From the NCBI RefSeq assembly GCF_023734775.1, contig NZ_AP025732.1:496001-560000 (forward strand): a DNA stretch of 64,000 nt. The letters run 5' to 3'. The first letter of the stretch is position 1, and every line of letters begins with the position of its first letter. The notes under the pieces were generated by a model. That model did no database searches, had not been told where the DNA came from, and was given only the letters and a program-made list of their open reading frames with translations. Positions 8,379 to 16,265 of the stretch are shown piece after piece. The stretch is from Nostoc cf. commune SO-36 (GTDB taxonomy: Bacteria; Cyanobacteriota; Cyanobacteriia; Cyanobacteriales; Nostocaceae). A program made the translations under genes and the position numbers.

Positions 8379-8633
8379 TTATTGATCCTCAGAACGGCGA
8401 TGTGTGCGTAACAGGCTCTTTTTCTGTTTTTCTTGCAAACTACTGGCTTGTTTCAAGACTGGGATACACTGGTTAATCATCCAGATTAAAACCTCGATTG
8501 GGGAGTCTCCTTGCTGAATGCGGTTTTCGGCACTTACGCCAATTAACATTGTTTGCAGAATTAGCAAGAATGCGTAGGCGTAGCCCGTCGTAGACATCGC
8601 CCTTTGACTTGCATTTTGACGCTTGTTTTTCAT
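8379..8633 (-). CDS. possible small single-pass membrane protein, divergent from the NACHT gene
   Basis: 84 codons from ATG at 8633. The product has a basic start (MKNKRQNASQR), one hydrophobic helix (AYAFLLILQTMLIGVSA, about residues 20-36) and a charged C-terminus. The codons for RAMSTTGYAYAF coincide with a 29-bp dispersed repeat (8572-8600), so the frame either tolerates an inserted repeat or is fortuitous. No family is recognised. It is transcribed away from the NTPase gene with about 160 bp between starts. Low confidence that it is a real gene. Confidence 0.35.
   Translation of the reverse strand: MKNKRQNASQRAMSTTGYAYAFLLILQTMLIGVSAENRIQQGDSPIEVLIWMINQCIPVLKQASSLQEKQKKSLLRTHRRSEDQ
8572..8600. 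repeat. 29-bp dispersed repeat (GCGTAGGCGTAGCCCG type)
   Basis: Nearly identical copies are at 13476-13503 and 33741-33769. All carry GCGTAGGC.TAGCCCG followed by a variable CG-rich part and GCATCG or ACATCG. A common interspersed repeat of Nostocales. Confidence 0.75.
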
Positions 8634-8793
8634 TTCGTACCCCGTGAGTGAGTTGTTGAATACAGCATCTCTTTGGGGTGGTGAACGCAATCAAGGCGGA
8701 TAAAATCTCGTTAAAATCAGGAATACATGGGTTTGGGGTGGTAGATTCAATTAGGGGTAGCCCCAAACTTTTTGGAATTTGTTTTCGACTGTC

Positions 8794-11700
8794 ATGCCGA
8801 AAAAGACTTACGGTTCTCAGGTAAAAGCACGGGTGAAGCGCCTTTTAGAGGCTTTGCTTGATTTCGCTAATTGGGAATTTGAAGACAGTAAATTTGATAT
8901 TAAGTTCAAGTGGGAAGCAGAAGATAGTACCAACCCGAAGCTGATAATTGAGACAACCCTGGTAGCTTTGGAATATCTGACAGAAAAAGATAAATATCCA
9001 AGCAAGTTAAGCAAAACGCAAATTCGAGAAGCGCTGAGTCGGCTAAAAGACTTTTTAAAGATTCTGGAGGACAATCGCACCCAAACTAAGGGTGTTGATA
9101 TTTGGCACTTCACGCTGAAACTGTGGTCAAAGGATAAAAAAAAGAACCTGGATCAAGTTGAACAGGCATGGGAAACCAGTAGACCAGAAAAATCTAAAGC
9201 TTTACAGGCGAATTCCCAGAAATCAGACGAGTCTTACTGGCAAGACATCTGCGGCGCCATGCTGGAAAAGCACAAGCGTCTCACCACAAATGAGTTGCTA
9301 TTTGCTGATGATGAGATGAAATTTGAGCTAGAGGCAATTCATGTACCTTTAGCATTGGTGGAGCGTAACAAACCGAAGAAGTGCAGCGAGGATATTTCCG
9401 CAGAACAAGGTTCACGACTTTACGAACCGAGTTATGAAGAGAAGCAGCGATTTGAACATGAGGCTTTTTTAGAGCAAATTATCCGTGATGGTGTTGGTAA
9501 AACTCAAGGACACCGCATCGCTTTAATTGGGGAACCGGGTGCGGGAAAAACTACTCAGTTGCAAACTATAGCTTTTTGGATATTAAACAATAATCTGGGT
9601 TTACCAATTTGGATTTCTTTGGCAGACTTGCAAGGAAAGAGTGTAGAAAATTATCTGCTGCAAGATTGGCTGAAGAATGCTTTAAAATTGAGGGATGTAC
9701 AAGAAGAACACAAAAACGCTTTAGAAAAATTATTCAAGAATAAGAATAATCGTGTGTGGTTGTTGTTGGATGCAGCAGATGAAATGTCTTCATTCCAACC
9801 ATTAACTGAGATTTCCCAGCAGTTAGAGGGATGGATCGAAAATGCGCGAGTTGTGCTGACTTGTCGGATGAATGTTTGGGAAGTAAACGGCGGCGCTTTA
9901 GATCAGTTAGATTTCAAGACGTATCGGTTACTCAATTTTGAATATCCGCAACAAGTGCAAGAGTTTATTCGGCGTTGGTTTCACAACAAGGACGTAGACA
10001 AAGGCAAAAGATTATGGCAGGAATTAGATAAAGCTGAACGTCAGCGCATCCAAGATTTAGTTAAAAATCCTTTGCGGTTAGCGCTGTTGTGTAGCACTTG
10101 GCAAGGTTCCGATAAAGGTTTACCGGAAACTAAAGCCGGACTTTATCAGCAGTTTGTGGAAGAGTTTTACAAGTGGAAAGAAAACCGCTTCCCTACCACC
10201 GAAGAGCAGCAAGAGGAATTAAACGCAGCGTTGGGACGTTTAGCAAAACGGGCAATCGACCAAGAAACGTCACGGTTTCGGCTACCACATAAGTTAGTGC
10301 GTGAGGAATTAGGTGATGCAAAACAGCAAAATTCTTTATTTTGGTTAGCGTTAAAGTTGGGATGGCTAAATGAAGTTGGAGTGGCTGCGGAATCAGCAAC
10401 GATAGAGAAAGTTTACGCCTTCTACCATCCCACATTTGAGGAATATTTTGCAGCGTTAGCGATCGATGATTGGCACGAGTTTCTGAATCATGTTCCCGAC
10501 AACCCCATGCTAGGCGTTTATCGCATTTTTGCCCCGCAGTGGAAAGAGGTGATTTTGCTGTGGTTGGGATGTGAAGATGTGGAGAGTGAGGAGAAAGAAG
10601 AGTTTATTCAGGCGTTGGTGGAATTTGATGATGGGTGTGGAGAATACAGAGCTATTGATAGAGTCAGAAGGGGATTTTACGAGTTTCGCGCTTATTTTCT
10701 CGCTGCTGCGGGGGTTGATGAGTTGAAAAATTCTGTCAACGCAGATGCTATTGTGGCGGAAATTGTTAAATGGGGCTTTGGCGAGTTTAAGGTTGAACAA
10801 AACGAGTGGGTAGAATTTCTCAGATCAATCGCAGAGGGAGCAAGGACAGCACTACCTCAGACAAATCGCATAAAAGCGATCGCTGCCTTGGTGGAGTTAA
10901 TCGGCCAACCACAACTCAATGATCATACCCAATGGCAAGTAGCATATAGCTTAGGGAAAATTGGCTCTGGCAACCAAAAAGCGATTGATGCTTTGGTGGA
11001 GTTAATCCGCAATTCAGAACTGGCTGATTATACCCGAACGGAAGCGGCATCAAGCTTAGGGGAAATTGGCTCTGGCAACGAAAAAGCGATCGCAGATTTG
11101 GTGGAGTTAATCGGCAATCCACAACTGGATCATTCTACCCGAATGCAAGCGGCATCAAGCTTAGGGGCAATTGACCCTGGCAACGAAAAAGCGATCACAG
11201 CTTTGGTGGAGTTAATCGGCCAACCACAACTCAATGATCATACCCAATGGCAAGTAGCATATAGCTTAGGGAAAATTGGCTCTGGCAACCAAAAAGCGAT
11301 TGATGCTTTGGTGGAGTTAATCGACAATCCAGAACTGGATGATTTTACCCGAATGCAAGCGGCATCAAGCTTAGGGGAAATTGGCTCTGGCAACGAAAAA
11401 GCGATCACAGCTTTGGTGAAGTTTATCGGCAATCCAGACCTGGATGATTCTACCCGATGGGAAGCGGTATCAAGCTTAGGGAAAATTGACCCTGGCTACG
11501 AAAAAGCGATCACAGCTTTGGTGGAGTTAATCGACAAACCACAACTCAATGATCATACCCAATGGCAAGTAGCATATAGCTTAGGGGAAATTGGCTCTGG
11601 CAACGAAAAAGCGATTGATGCTTTGGTGGAGTTAATCGGCAAACCTAAACTGGATGATTTTACCCGATGGCAAGCGGTATCAAGCTTAGGGAAAATTGGC

Positions 11701-12492
11701 TCTGGCAACCAAAAAGCGATCACAGCTTTGGTGGAGTTAATCGGCAATCCAGAACTGGATGATTATACCCGATGGCTAGCGGTATCAAGCTTAGGGGCAA
11801 TTGACCTTGGCAACGAAAAAGCGATCACAGCTTTGGTGGAGTTAATCGGCAATCCACAACTGGATGATTCTACCCGATGGGAAGCGGCATCAAGCTTAGA
11901 GAAAATTGGCTCTGGCAACGAAAAAGCGATTGATGATTTGGTGAAGTTAATCGGCAAATCAAAACTGGATTATTATATCCGATGGCTAGCGGTATCAAGC
12001 TTAGGGAAAATTGGCTCTGGCAACGAAAAAGCGATCGCAGCTTTGGTGAAGTTAATCGGCAAACCAAAACTGGATGATTATACCCGAATGCAAACGGCAT
12101 CAAGCTTAGGAAAAATTGGCTCTGGCAACGAAAAAGCGATCGCAGCTTTGGTAGAGTTAATCGGCAAACCAAAACTGTATTATCATACCCGATGGGAAGC
12201 GGTATCAAGCTTAGGGAAAATTGGCTCTGGCAACGAAAAAGCGATCGCAGCTTTGGTGGAGTTAATCGGCAAACCAAAACTGGATGATTCTACCCGAATG
12301 CAAACGGCATCAAGCTTAGGGAAAATTATATTAGAGCAACAGATGGCGAGTGTTGTGAGTGTATTGAAGGATTACTTATCACCTGAAACTTACAAAAATG
12401 ACTTTGAGCGATTTGATAAGTGCTACAACGTTATCTGGAAGTGCGCCCAAAGTATGCCCTACTCAGCTTTTTATCAAGCTTGGCATCAATAA
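8794..12492 (+). CDS. NACHT-type STAND NTPase with 14 near-identical HEAT-like repeats (candidate bacterial NLR)
   Basis: 1232 residues from ATG 8794; a TTG five codons upstream is less likely. Residues 1-130 form a charged, Trp-containing helical domain (MPKKTYGSQVKARVKRLLEA) of the kind I recall at the start of other Nostocales NACHT/WD40 proteins. The P-loop GEPGAGKT is at 246-253, the Walker B-type LLLDAADE at 323-330 and a VVLTCR sensor strand follows. After a winged-helix region (about 400-560) come fourteen 35-residue repeats (694-1183), each like ALVELIGNP.LDDSTRW then EAxSSLGKIGSGNE, and a 49-residue tail. This matches the sensor-NTPase plan of bacterial NLR-like antiphage proteins; the effector may be the N-terminal domain. 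It lies alone on the + strand inside the direct-repeat-bounded segment. The defence role is inferred. Confidence 0.85.
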   Translation: MPKKTYGSQVKARVKRLLEALLDFANWEFEDSKFDIKFKWEAEDSTNPKLIIETTLVALEYLTEKDKYPSKLSKTQIREALSRLKDFLKILEDNRTQTKGVDIWHFTLKLWSKDKKKNLDQVEQAWETSRPEKSKALQANSQKSDESYWQDICGAMLEKHKRLTTNELLFADDEMKFELEAIHVPLALVERNKPKKCSEDISAEQGSRLYEPSYEEKQRFEHEAFLEQIIRDGVGKTQGHRIALIGEPGAGKTTQLQTIAFWILNNNLGLPIWISLADLQGKSVENYLLQDWLKNALKLRDVQEEHKNALEKLFKNKNNRVWLLLDAADEMSSFQPLTEISQQLEGWIENARVVLTCRMNVWEVNGGALDQLDFKTYRLLNFEYPQQVQEFIRRWFHNKDVDKGKRLWQELDKAERQRIQDLVKNPLRLALLCSTWQGSDKGLPETKAGLYQQFVEEFYKWKENRFPTTEEQQEELNAALGRLAKRAIDQETSRFRLPHKLVREELGDAKQQNSLFWLALKLGWLNEVGVAAESATIEKVYAFYHPTFEEYFAALAIDDWHEFLNHVPDNPMLGVYRIFAPQWKEVILLWLGCEDVESEEKEEFIQALVEFDDGCGEYRAIDRVRRGFYEFRAYFLAAAGVDELKNSVNADAIVAEIVKWGFGEFKVEQNEWVEFLRSIAEGARTALPQTNRIKAIAALVELIGQPQLNDHTQWQVAYSLGKIGSGNQKAIDALVELIRNSELADYTRTEAASSLGEIGSGNEKAIADLVELIGNPQLDHSTRMQAASSLGAIDPGNEKAITALVELIGQPQLNDHTQWQVAYSLGKIGSGNQKAIDALVELIDNPELDDFTRMQAASSLGEIGSGNEKAITALVKFIGNPDLDDSTRWEAVSSLGKIDPGYEKAITALVELIDKPQLNDHTQWQVAYSLGEIGSGNEKAIDALVELIGKPKLDDFTRWQAVSSLGKIGSGNQKAITALVELIGNPELDDYTRWLAVSSLGAIDLGNEKAITALVELIGNPQLDDSTRWEAASSLEKIGSGNEKAIDDLVKLIGKSKLDYYIRWLAVSSLGKIGSGNEKAIAALVKLIGKPKLDDYTRMQTASSLGKIGSGNEKAIAALVELIGKPKLYYHTRWEAVSSLGKIGSGNEKAIAALVELIGKPKLDDSTRMQTASSLGKIILEQQMASVVSVLKDYLSPETYKNDFERFDKCYNVIWKCAQSMPYSAFYQAWHQ
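10873..12342 (+). repeat. in-frame 105-bp tandem repeats (14 copies) within the NACHT gene
   Basis: Fourteen head-to-tail 105-bp units coding 35 residues, beginning AAAGCGATC (or AAAGCGATT). Differences concentrate at few codons: the residue pair after LD (DY, DS, HS, DF, YH) and the pair after TR or TQ (WE, WL, MQ, TE). Units 1, 4 and 7 share NDHTQWQVAY, units 2, 5 and 8 share AIDALVELI, and units 3, 6 and 9 are of the other type (3 and 6 share IDPG), giving a higher-order 315-bp period. That pattern points to recent unequal exchange or gene conversion. Confidence 0.95.
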
Positions 12493-12808
12493 GAGAAAGT
12501 GAAAGATGGAGAGTAGGAAAGAAAAATACTTCCTCCAGCCAAAACATAAGCGAAATGTGGAAGCAGCAATCCCTTGTAAAGACGTGATACCAATTCGCAA
12601 TTCGCAATTCGCAATTCGCAATTAAAAAATTTAGAGATAGCTAGCCTTTCAGGGTTTACATCTGTTTAATAATTTTAATGAATTGGTATGATACATTGCA
12701 TCTTGTAAACGTCTCGTAAATCTATCGCGTCTGATATTTCCCCAATCCAAGAAATGCGATGCCCCTAGTAAAAGAGATATTGTAAACAGAATGGAAATGC
12801 GATCGCCT
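12493..12808. other. interval between NACHT gene and toxin gene
   Basis: No gene. It contains four copies of the 8-mer CAATTCGC (12591-12622). A stretch near 12735-12800 (AGAGATATTGTAAACAGAATGGAAATGCG) also resembles 13448-13480 (CAGATATTGCAATCAGAATGAGAATGCG), so a small piece seems duplicated on both sides of the toxin-antitoxin genes. Confidence 0.6.
12591..12622. repeat. 8-bp microsatellite, 4 copies
   Basis: CAATTCGC repeated four times without interruption, followed by AATTAAAAAA. Located 100 bp after the NACHT stop codon. It probably arose by slippage. Confidence 0.85.
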
Positions 12809-13072
12809 TTACGGTTTATATACCTCACTGCGATGAGCAATCGCCACAACAAGTACCTGCACAACTTCATCGTCTATAGAATAAATTACCCTGTAATCTC
12901 CGATTCGGTAGCGATAGTAACCTGCATAATCTCCCTTTAAGGCTTTAATGTTGGGGTGCGATCGAGGAGTTTGTTCTAACTGCTGCAAACATCGAGCAAT
13001 TTTCTTAGCAAAAGCTTTGTCAGCATTGACATAAACTTCCTGGACATCGGGATGAAGAATAACTTCATACAT
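12809..13072 (-). CDS. type II toxin, RelE/ParE superfamily
   Basis: 87 residues with the compact RelE/ParE pattern: MYEVILHPDVQEVYVNAD at the start, a helix FAKKIARCLQQLEQ, the conserved IKALKGDYAGYYRYRIGDYRVIY and a final VVAIAHRSEVYK. The R-IGDYRVIY element is the usual core of the mRNA-interferase or gyrase-poison fold. It lies downstream of, and overlaps by 8 bp, the small gene at 13065-13343, as expected of an antitoxin-toxin operon. Which subfamily (translation-dependent RNase or gyrase poison) cannot be decided by eye. Confidence 0.88.
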   Translation of the reverse strand: MYEVILHPDVQEVYVNADKAFAKKIARCLQQLEQTPRSHPNIKALKGDYAGYYRYRIGDYRVIYSIDDEVVQVLVVAIAHRSEVYKP

Positions 13073-13343
13073 CAGAGCGAAGAGTTCTCCAGGCGGTGTA
13101 TTCGGCTTTAGGCGTTACTTGATTTTGCTTAACTCGCTCTAACAATCCAGGAATTGCCAAAAGTTCTTGGGTTGCAGCTTCGCTTTCAGCATTTGCCAAA
13201 TAAGCAGCAAAATCAGTCAGCGCCTGTAATCGCTCTGGAGATAGTTGCTGGAGTAAGTCATTAAGCTGTTGCTGTAACTCTGCGACAGTGATCAAATCTG
13301 CTGATGATTCATCATCCATCGGAGAATTATCGGTAGTATTCAT
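13065..13343 (-). CDS. antitoxin partner of the RelE/ParE toxin
   Basis: 92 residues, acidic, with helical middle part (LITVAELQQQLNDLLQQL, LTDFAAYLANAESEAAT) and a C-terminal region ending AEYTAWRTLRSDV. It precedes the toxin gene and their frames overlap by 8 bp, which supports translational coupling. No clear DNA-binding motif is visible, but cyanobacterial antitoxins of this length with a LSPERLQALTDFAAYL-like segment usually accompany RelE or ParE proteins. It may also repress its own operon. Confidence 0.8.
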   Translation of the reverse strand: MNTTDNSPMDDESSADLITVAELQQQLNDLLQQLSPERLQALTDFAAYLANAESEAATQELLAIPGLLERVKQNQVTPKAEYTAWRTLRSDV

Positions 13344-13475
13344 TGCCTACTTCATAATTTCAAGGTTTAGTTTTTATTATGCATCAAATCTTCCAGGTGC
13401 TTTGGTTATCTTAGAGGAAACTGTGGCAGAGGCGATCGCACCTAATAAAACAGATATTGCAATCAGAATGAGAAT

Positions 13476-13503
13476 GCGTAGGCGTAGCCCGCCGCAGGCA
13501 TCG
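13476..13503. repeat. dispersed repeat, second copy of the 8572 type
   Basis: GCGTAGGCGTAGCCCG followed by CCGCAGGCATCG; same family as 8572-8600 and 33741-33769. It stands 24 bp before direct-repeat copy 2. Confidence 0.75.
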
Positions 13504-13526
13504 TTAATTGCCTAAGTAGCAATTAC

Positions 13527-13775
13527 AGCAGTCAAAGGGATTAATTTATTTACCAGCCTCATCCATCTTTAGCCAGTTAGCAAAGTTTTTCGCAGCAGAT
13601 AAAATTCTTTAGGAAAAAGAAACTATATACTGTAAGTTCTTTAGTAACTGTTACAGACAAGGAAAATTGCTTATAATGTGCAATTATTTCAATGAATTAA
13701 ACGATAGTTACCATTATTAGAGTTATATACTTATGTCAATCGCACTCAAAAATATACAAACTAAAAACCTAATTT
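13527..13775 (+). repeat. direct repeat copy 2: native cax upstream region and gene start
   Basis: Matches 7665-7915 over its whole length (see copy 1). Here the sequence continues into the full exchanger gene, so this copy is the functional promoter and gene start. Homologous recombination between the two copies would delete 5.86 kb with the NACHT and toxin-antitoxin genes and leave cax intact. Confidence 0.9.
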
Positions 13776-14854
13776 CAATTGGTTTGCTAGTTTTTGTTCC
13801 TATTGCCATTGTCGCAGAAAAGTTAGAATGGGATGCATTACTAGTATTTGGACTTTCAGCAGTTGCAATTATTCCGTTAGCAGTTTGGCTGAGTCAGGCG
13901 ACAGAAGAAATTGCTGTGGTTTTAGGGCCTTCTATAGGAGGGTTGTTAAATGCAGTCTTCGGTAATGCAACTGAGCTAATTATTGCTCTAGTAGCTCTTA
14001 AAGCAGGCTTGGTAGATATTGTTAAAGCCAGCATAACTGGGACTATTATCAGTAATCTACTGCTAGTAATGGGGCTATCTATGTTGCTAGGAGGGTTACG
14101 CTATAAGGAGCAGACTTTTCAGCCAATGGCAGCGCGAGTCAATGGCTCGACAATGACACTAGCAGTAACTGCAATTGTCCTGCCTGCAATGGTGATTGCT
14201 ACATCTAATGTCGTCGAGCCAAGCGCTATTACTAATCTGTCGATTTTTGTAGCAGTCATTTTAATTGTAGTTTATGGTTTTACGCTGTTATTCTCGCTGA
14301 AGACTCACAGCTACCTTTACGATGTTGGGGTTGTAGAACTAGAAGGTGCTTCTGAAGACGAGGCTGCCACAGACCAAGATAAACATTCAAAGCCAAACTT
14401 AAGCCTTTGGGTTGGTGTTTTGCTTGTGGCAACAATTGGTATAGCGTTCGTGTCTGAGATTTTTGTCGGTGCGGTTGAAGAAGCAACAAAAGGACTAGGA
14501 TTGACACCTTTGTTTACCGGAGTAATTTTATTACCACTAGTTGGAGGTGCAGCCGAATATGTAACTGCTGTCCGAGTGGCGATTAAGAACAATATGGATT
14601 TGGCTGTATCTGTAGCAATGGGATCGAGTCTACTAGTTGCTTTGTTGGTTGCACCGCTCCTTGTGCTAGTTGGGCTGGTAATTGGACAACCAATGGATTT
14701 AAACTTTAACTTGTTTGAGGTTGTTGCAGTGATCATTGCAGTGGTCATTGCCAACTTAATTAGTTTGGATGGTCGCTCTAACTGGTTAGAGGGGATGTTG
14801 CTGTTAGCAACCTATGCTATATTGGGTGCTGCCTTCTACTTCCATCCAGTTTGA
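13733..14854 (+). CDS. cax: Ca2+/H+ antiporter (CaCA/CAX family)
   Basis: 373 residues, about 11 hydrophobic helices. The two alpha-repeat signatures of cation/Ca2+ exchangers are clear: GGLLNAVFGNATELIIALVA (about residues 63-82) and LPLVGGAAEYVTAVRVAI (about 265-282), with the acidic residues that bind Ca2+. A hydrophilic acidic loop (EGASEDEAATDQDKHS, about 204-219) separates the halves. It uses the proton gradient to move Ca2+ across the membrane. ATG 13733; a 5' copy of this gene lies at 7872. Confidence 0.92.
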   Translation: MSIALKNIQTKNLISIGLLVFVPIAIVAEKLEWDALLVFGLSAVAIIPLAVWLSQATEEIAVVLGPSIGGLLNAVFGNATELIIALVALKAGLVDIVKASITGTIISNLLLVMGLSMLLGGLRYKEQTFQPMAARVNGSTMTLAVTAIVLPAMVIATSNVVEPSAITNLSIFVAVILIVVYGFTLLFSLKTHSYLYDVGVVELEGASEDEAATDQDKHSKPNLSLWVGVLLVATIGIAFVSEIFVGAVEEATKGLGLTPLFTGVILLPLVGGAAEYVTAVRVAIKNNMDLAVSVAMGSSLLVALLVAPLLVLVGLVIGQPMDLNFNLFEVVAVIIAVVIANLISLDGRSNWLEGMLLLATYAILGAAFYFHPV

Positions 14855-14905
14855 GTACTAATTGGGCAATGGCGCTGTTATGGATGGCAGATTACTTTTG
14901 CTTCT

Positions 14906-15556
14906 TTATGCAGCAGCTTTGTTGTTGCGTCGGCTTAACAGAAAACCAACAGAGACTGCACCTATACCAATGAGTGTTGCATTAGTTTCCGGTTCTGGCA
15001 CTGCTTGAGGTGTTTGGAACGAACCACTGATTGTAAACTTGGAGTTTATAGGAGCAGTTGGGTCTGAAGTAAAAGTATCACTCTCTGATAAGTTTAGTAT
15101 GCCAGTAGCACCAATGAATCTACCTTCACCACCAGTGATAGTTATGGTAGAAGAACCTGTTCCGACAAAATTTTCAAAGTCAAGCGAAGCACTACCAACA
15201 ATGCTTCCAAAAACTCGATCGCTTCCACTACTAAATAAAGAGAAAGTGCTAACTGGTAAGCCTTCTAAATTAAACGCTGCTGGGTCTGAACTGAATCTAA
15301 ATACACTAGTCGCAGGGTCAAATTCAGCGTAGGTTAGATTCGTCAGGTTAGTTAAACCATATGGGGCATCAACACTTTTGCCTACATCCGTTGACTCGAA
15401 AATATTTGGGGCAATTGGTATATTTGTAATTTCAACATTGTAGACAGCCTCAAATGGGTAGATAGTCTGTGCGATCGCTTCTGGAACATCGGCTGCAAAA
15501 CCGAGTAGCGTAAGAGCTGCACAGGATAACCATGTAGTAGATGGACTCTTAATCAT
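14906..15556 (-). CDS. PEP-CTERM sorted secreted protein
   Basis: 216 residues. The N-terminal signal peptide is hydrophobic (about residues 8-28, cleavage near AIAQ). The C-terminus shows the PEP-CTERM arrangement: VPEPETNATLIGIGAVSVGF, then a basic end RRNNK. Such proteins are exported, then processed by exosortase or anchored through this tail. The body is beta-rich, with GRFIGATGILNLSESDTF similar to other cyanobacterial PEP-CTERM surface proteins. Function unknown. It converges with cax (51 bp gap). Confidence 0.88.
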   Translation of the reverse strand: MIKSPSTTWLSCAALTLLGFAADVPEAIAQTIYPFEAVYNVEITNIPIAPNIFESTDVGKSVDAPYGLTNLTNLTYAEFDPATSVFRFSSDPAAFNLEGLPVSTFSLFSSGSDRVFGSIVGSASLDFENFVGTGSSTITITGGEGRFIGATGILNLSESDTFTSDPTAPINSKFTISGSFQTPQAVPEPETNATLIGIGAVSVGFLLSRRNNKAAA

Positions 15557-15723
15557 TGCGTTTCAATTCTAATTGTAAGTATTACTTGTTAAACAACGAA
15601 TTCACAGGGAGTATATAGCAATCCACGTATATCTATGAAAACAGGTAATAATTCTTCACACGTAGAGACAAGTTTACAAGCTGCAAATTCAGGTAGTATT
15701 CTAGATTTGGGTTACAGCGGTTT

Positions 15724-16128
<405 letters not shown>

Positions 16129-16265
16129 ATGGGGACTCTAGTATCCTGAGAAGTTTACATCACTCATACCGGATTTTATTTGTCAACTGCGCTAATACAC
16201 CCTACTAAATTAGATATTTTTTTAAATGGAAGTGCCTAAAGCTTGATGACACTATAAAGCAAACT

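Noticed and set aside
10916..12277. Minus-strand frames inside the HEAT-repeat part of the NACHT gene
   Set aside because: They are shadows that repeat every 105 bp with the sense repeats; no independent start signals.
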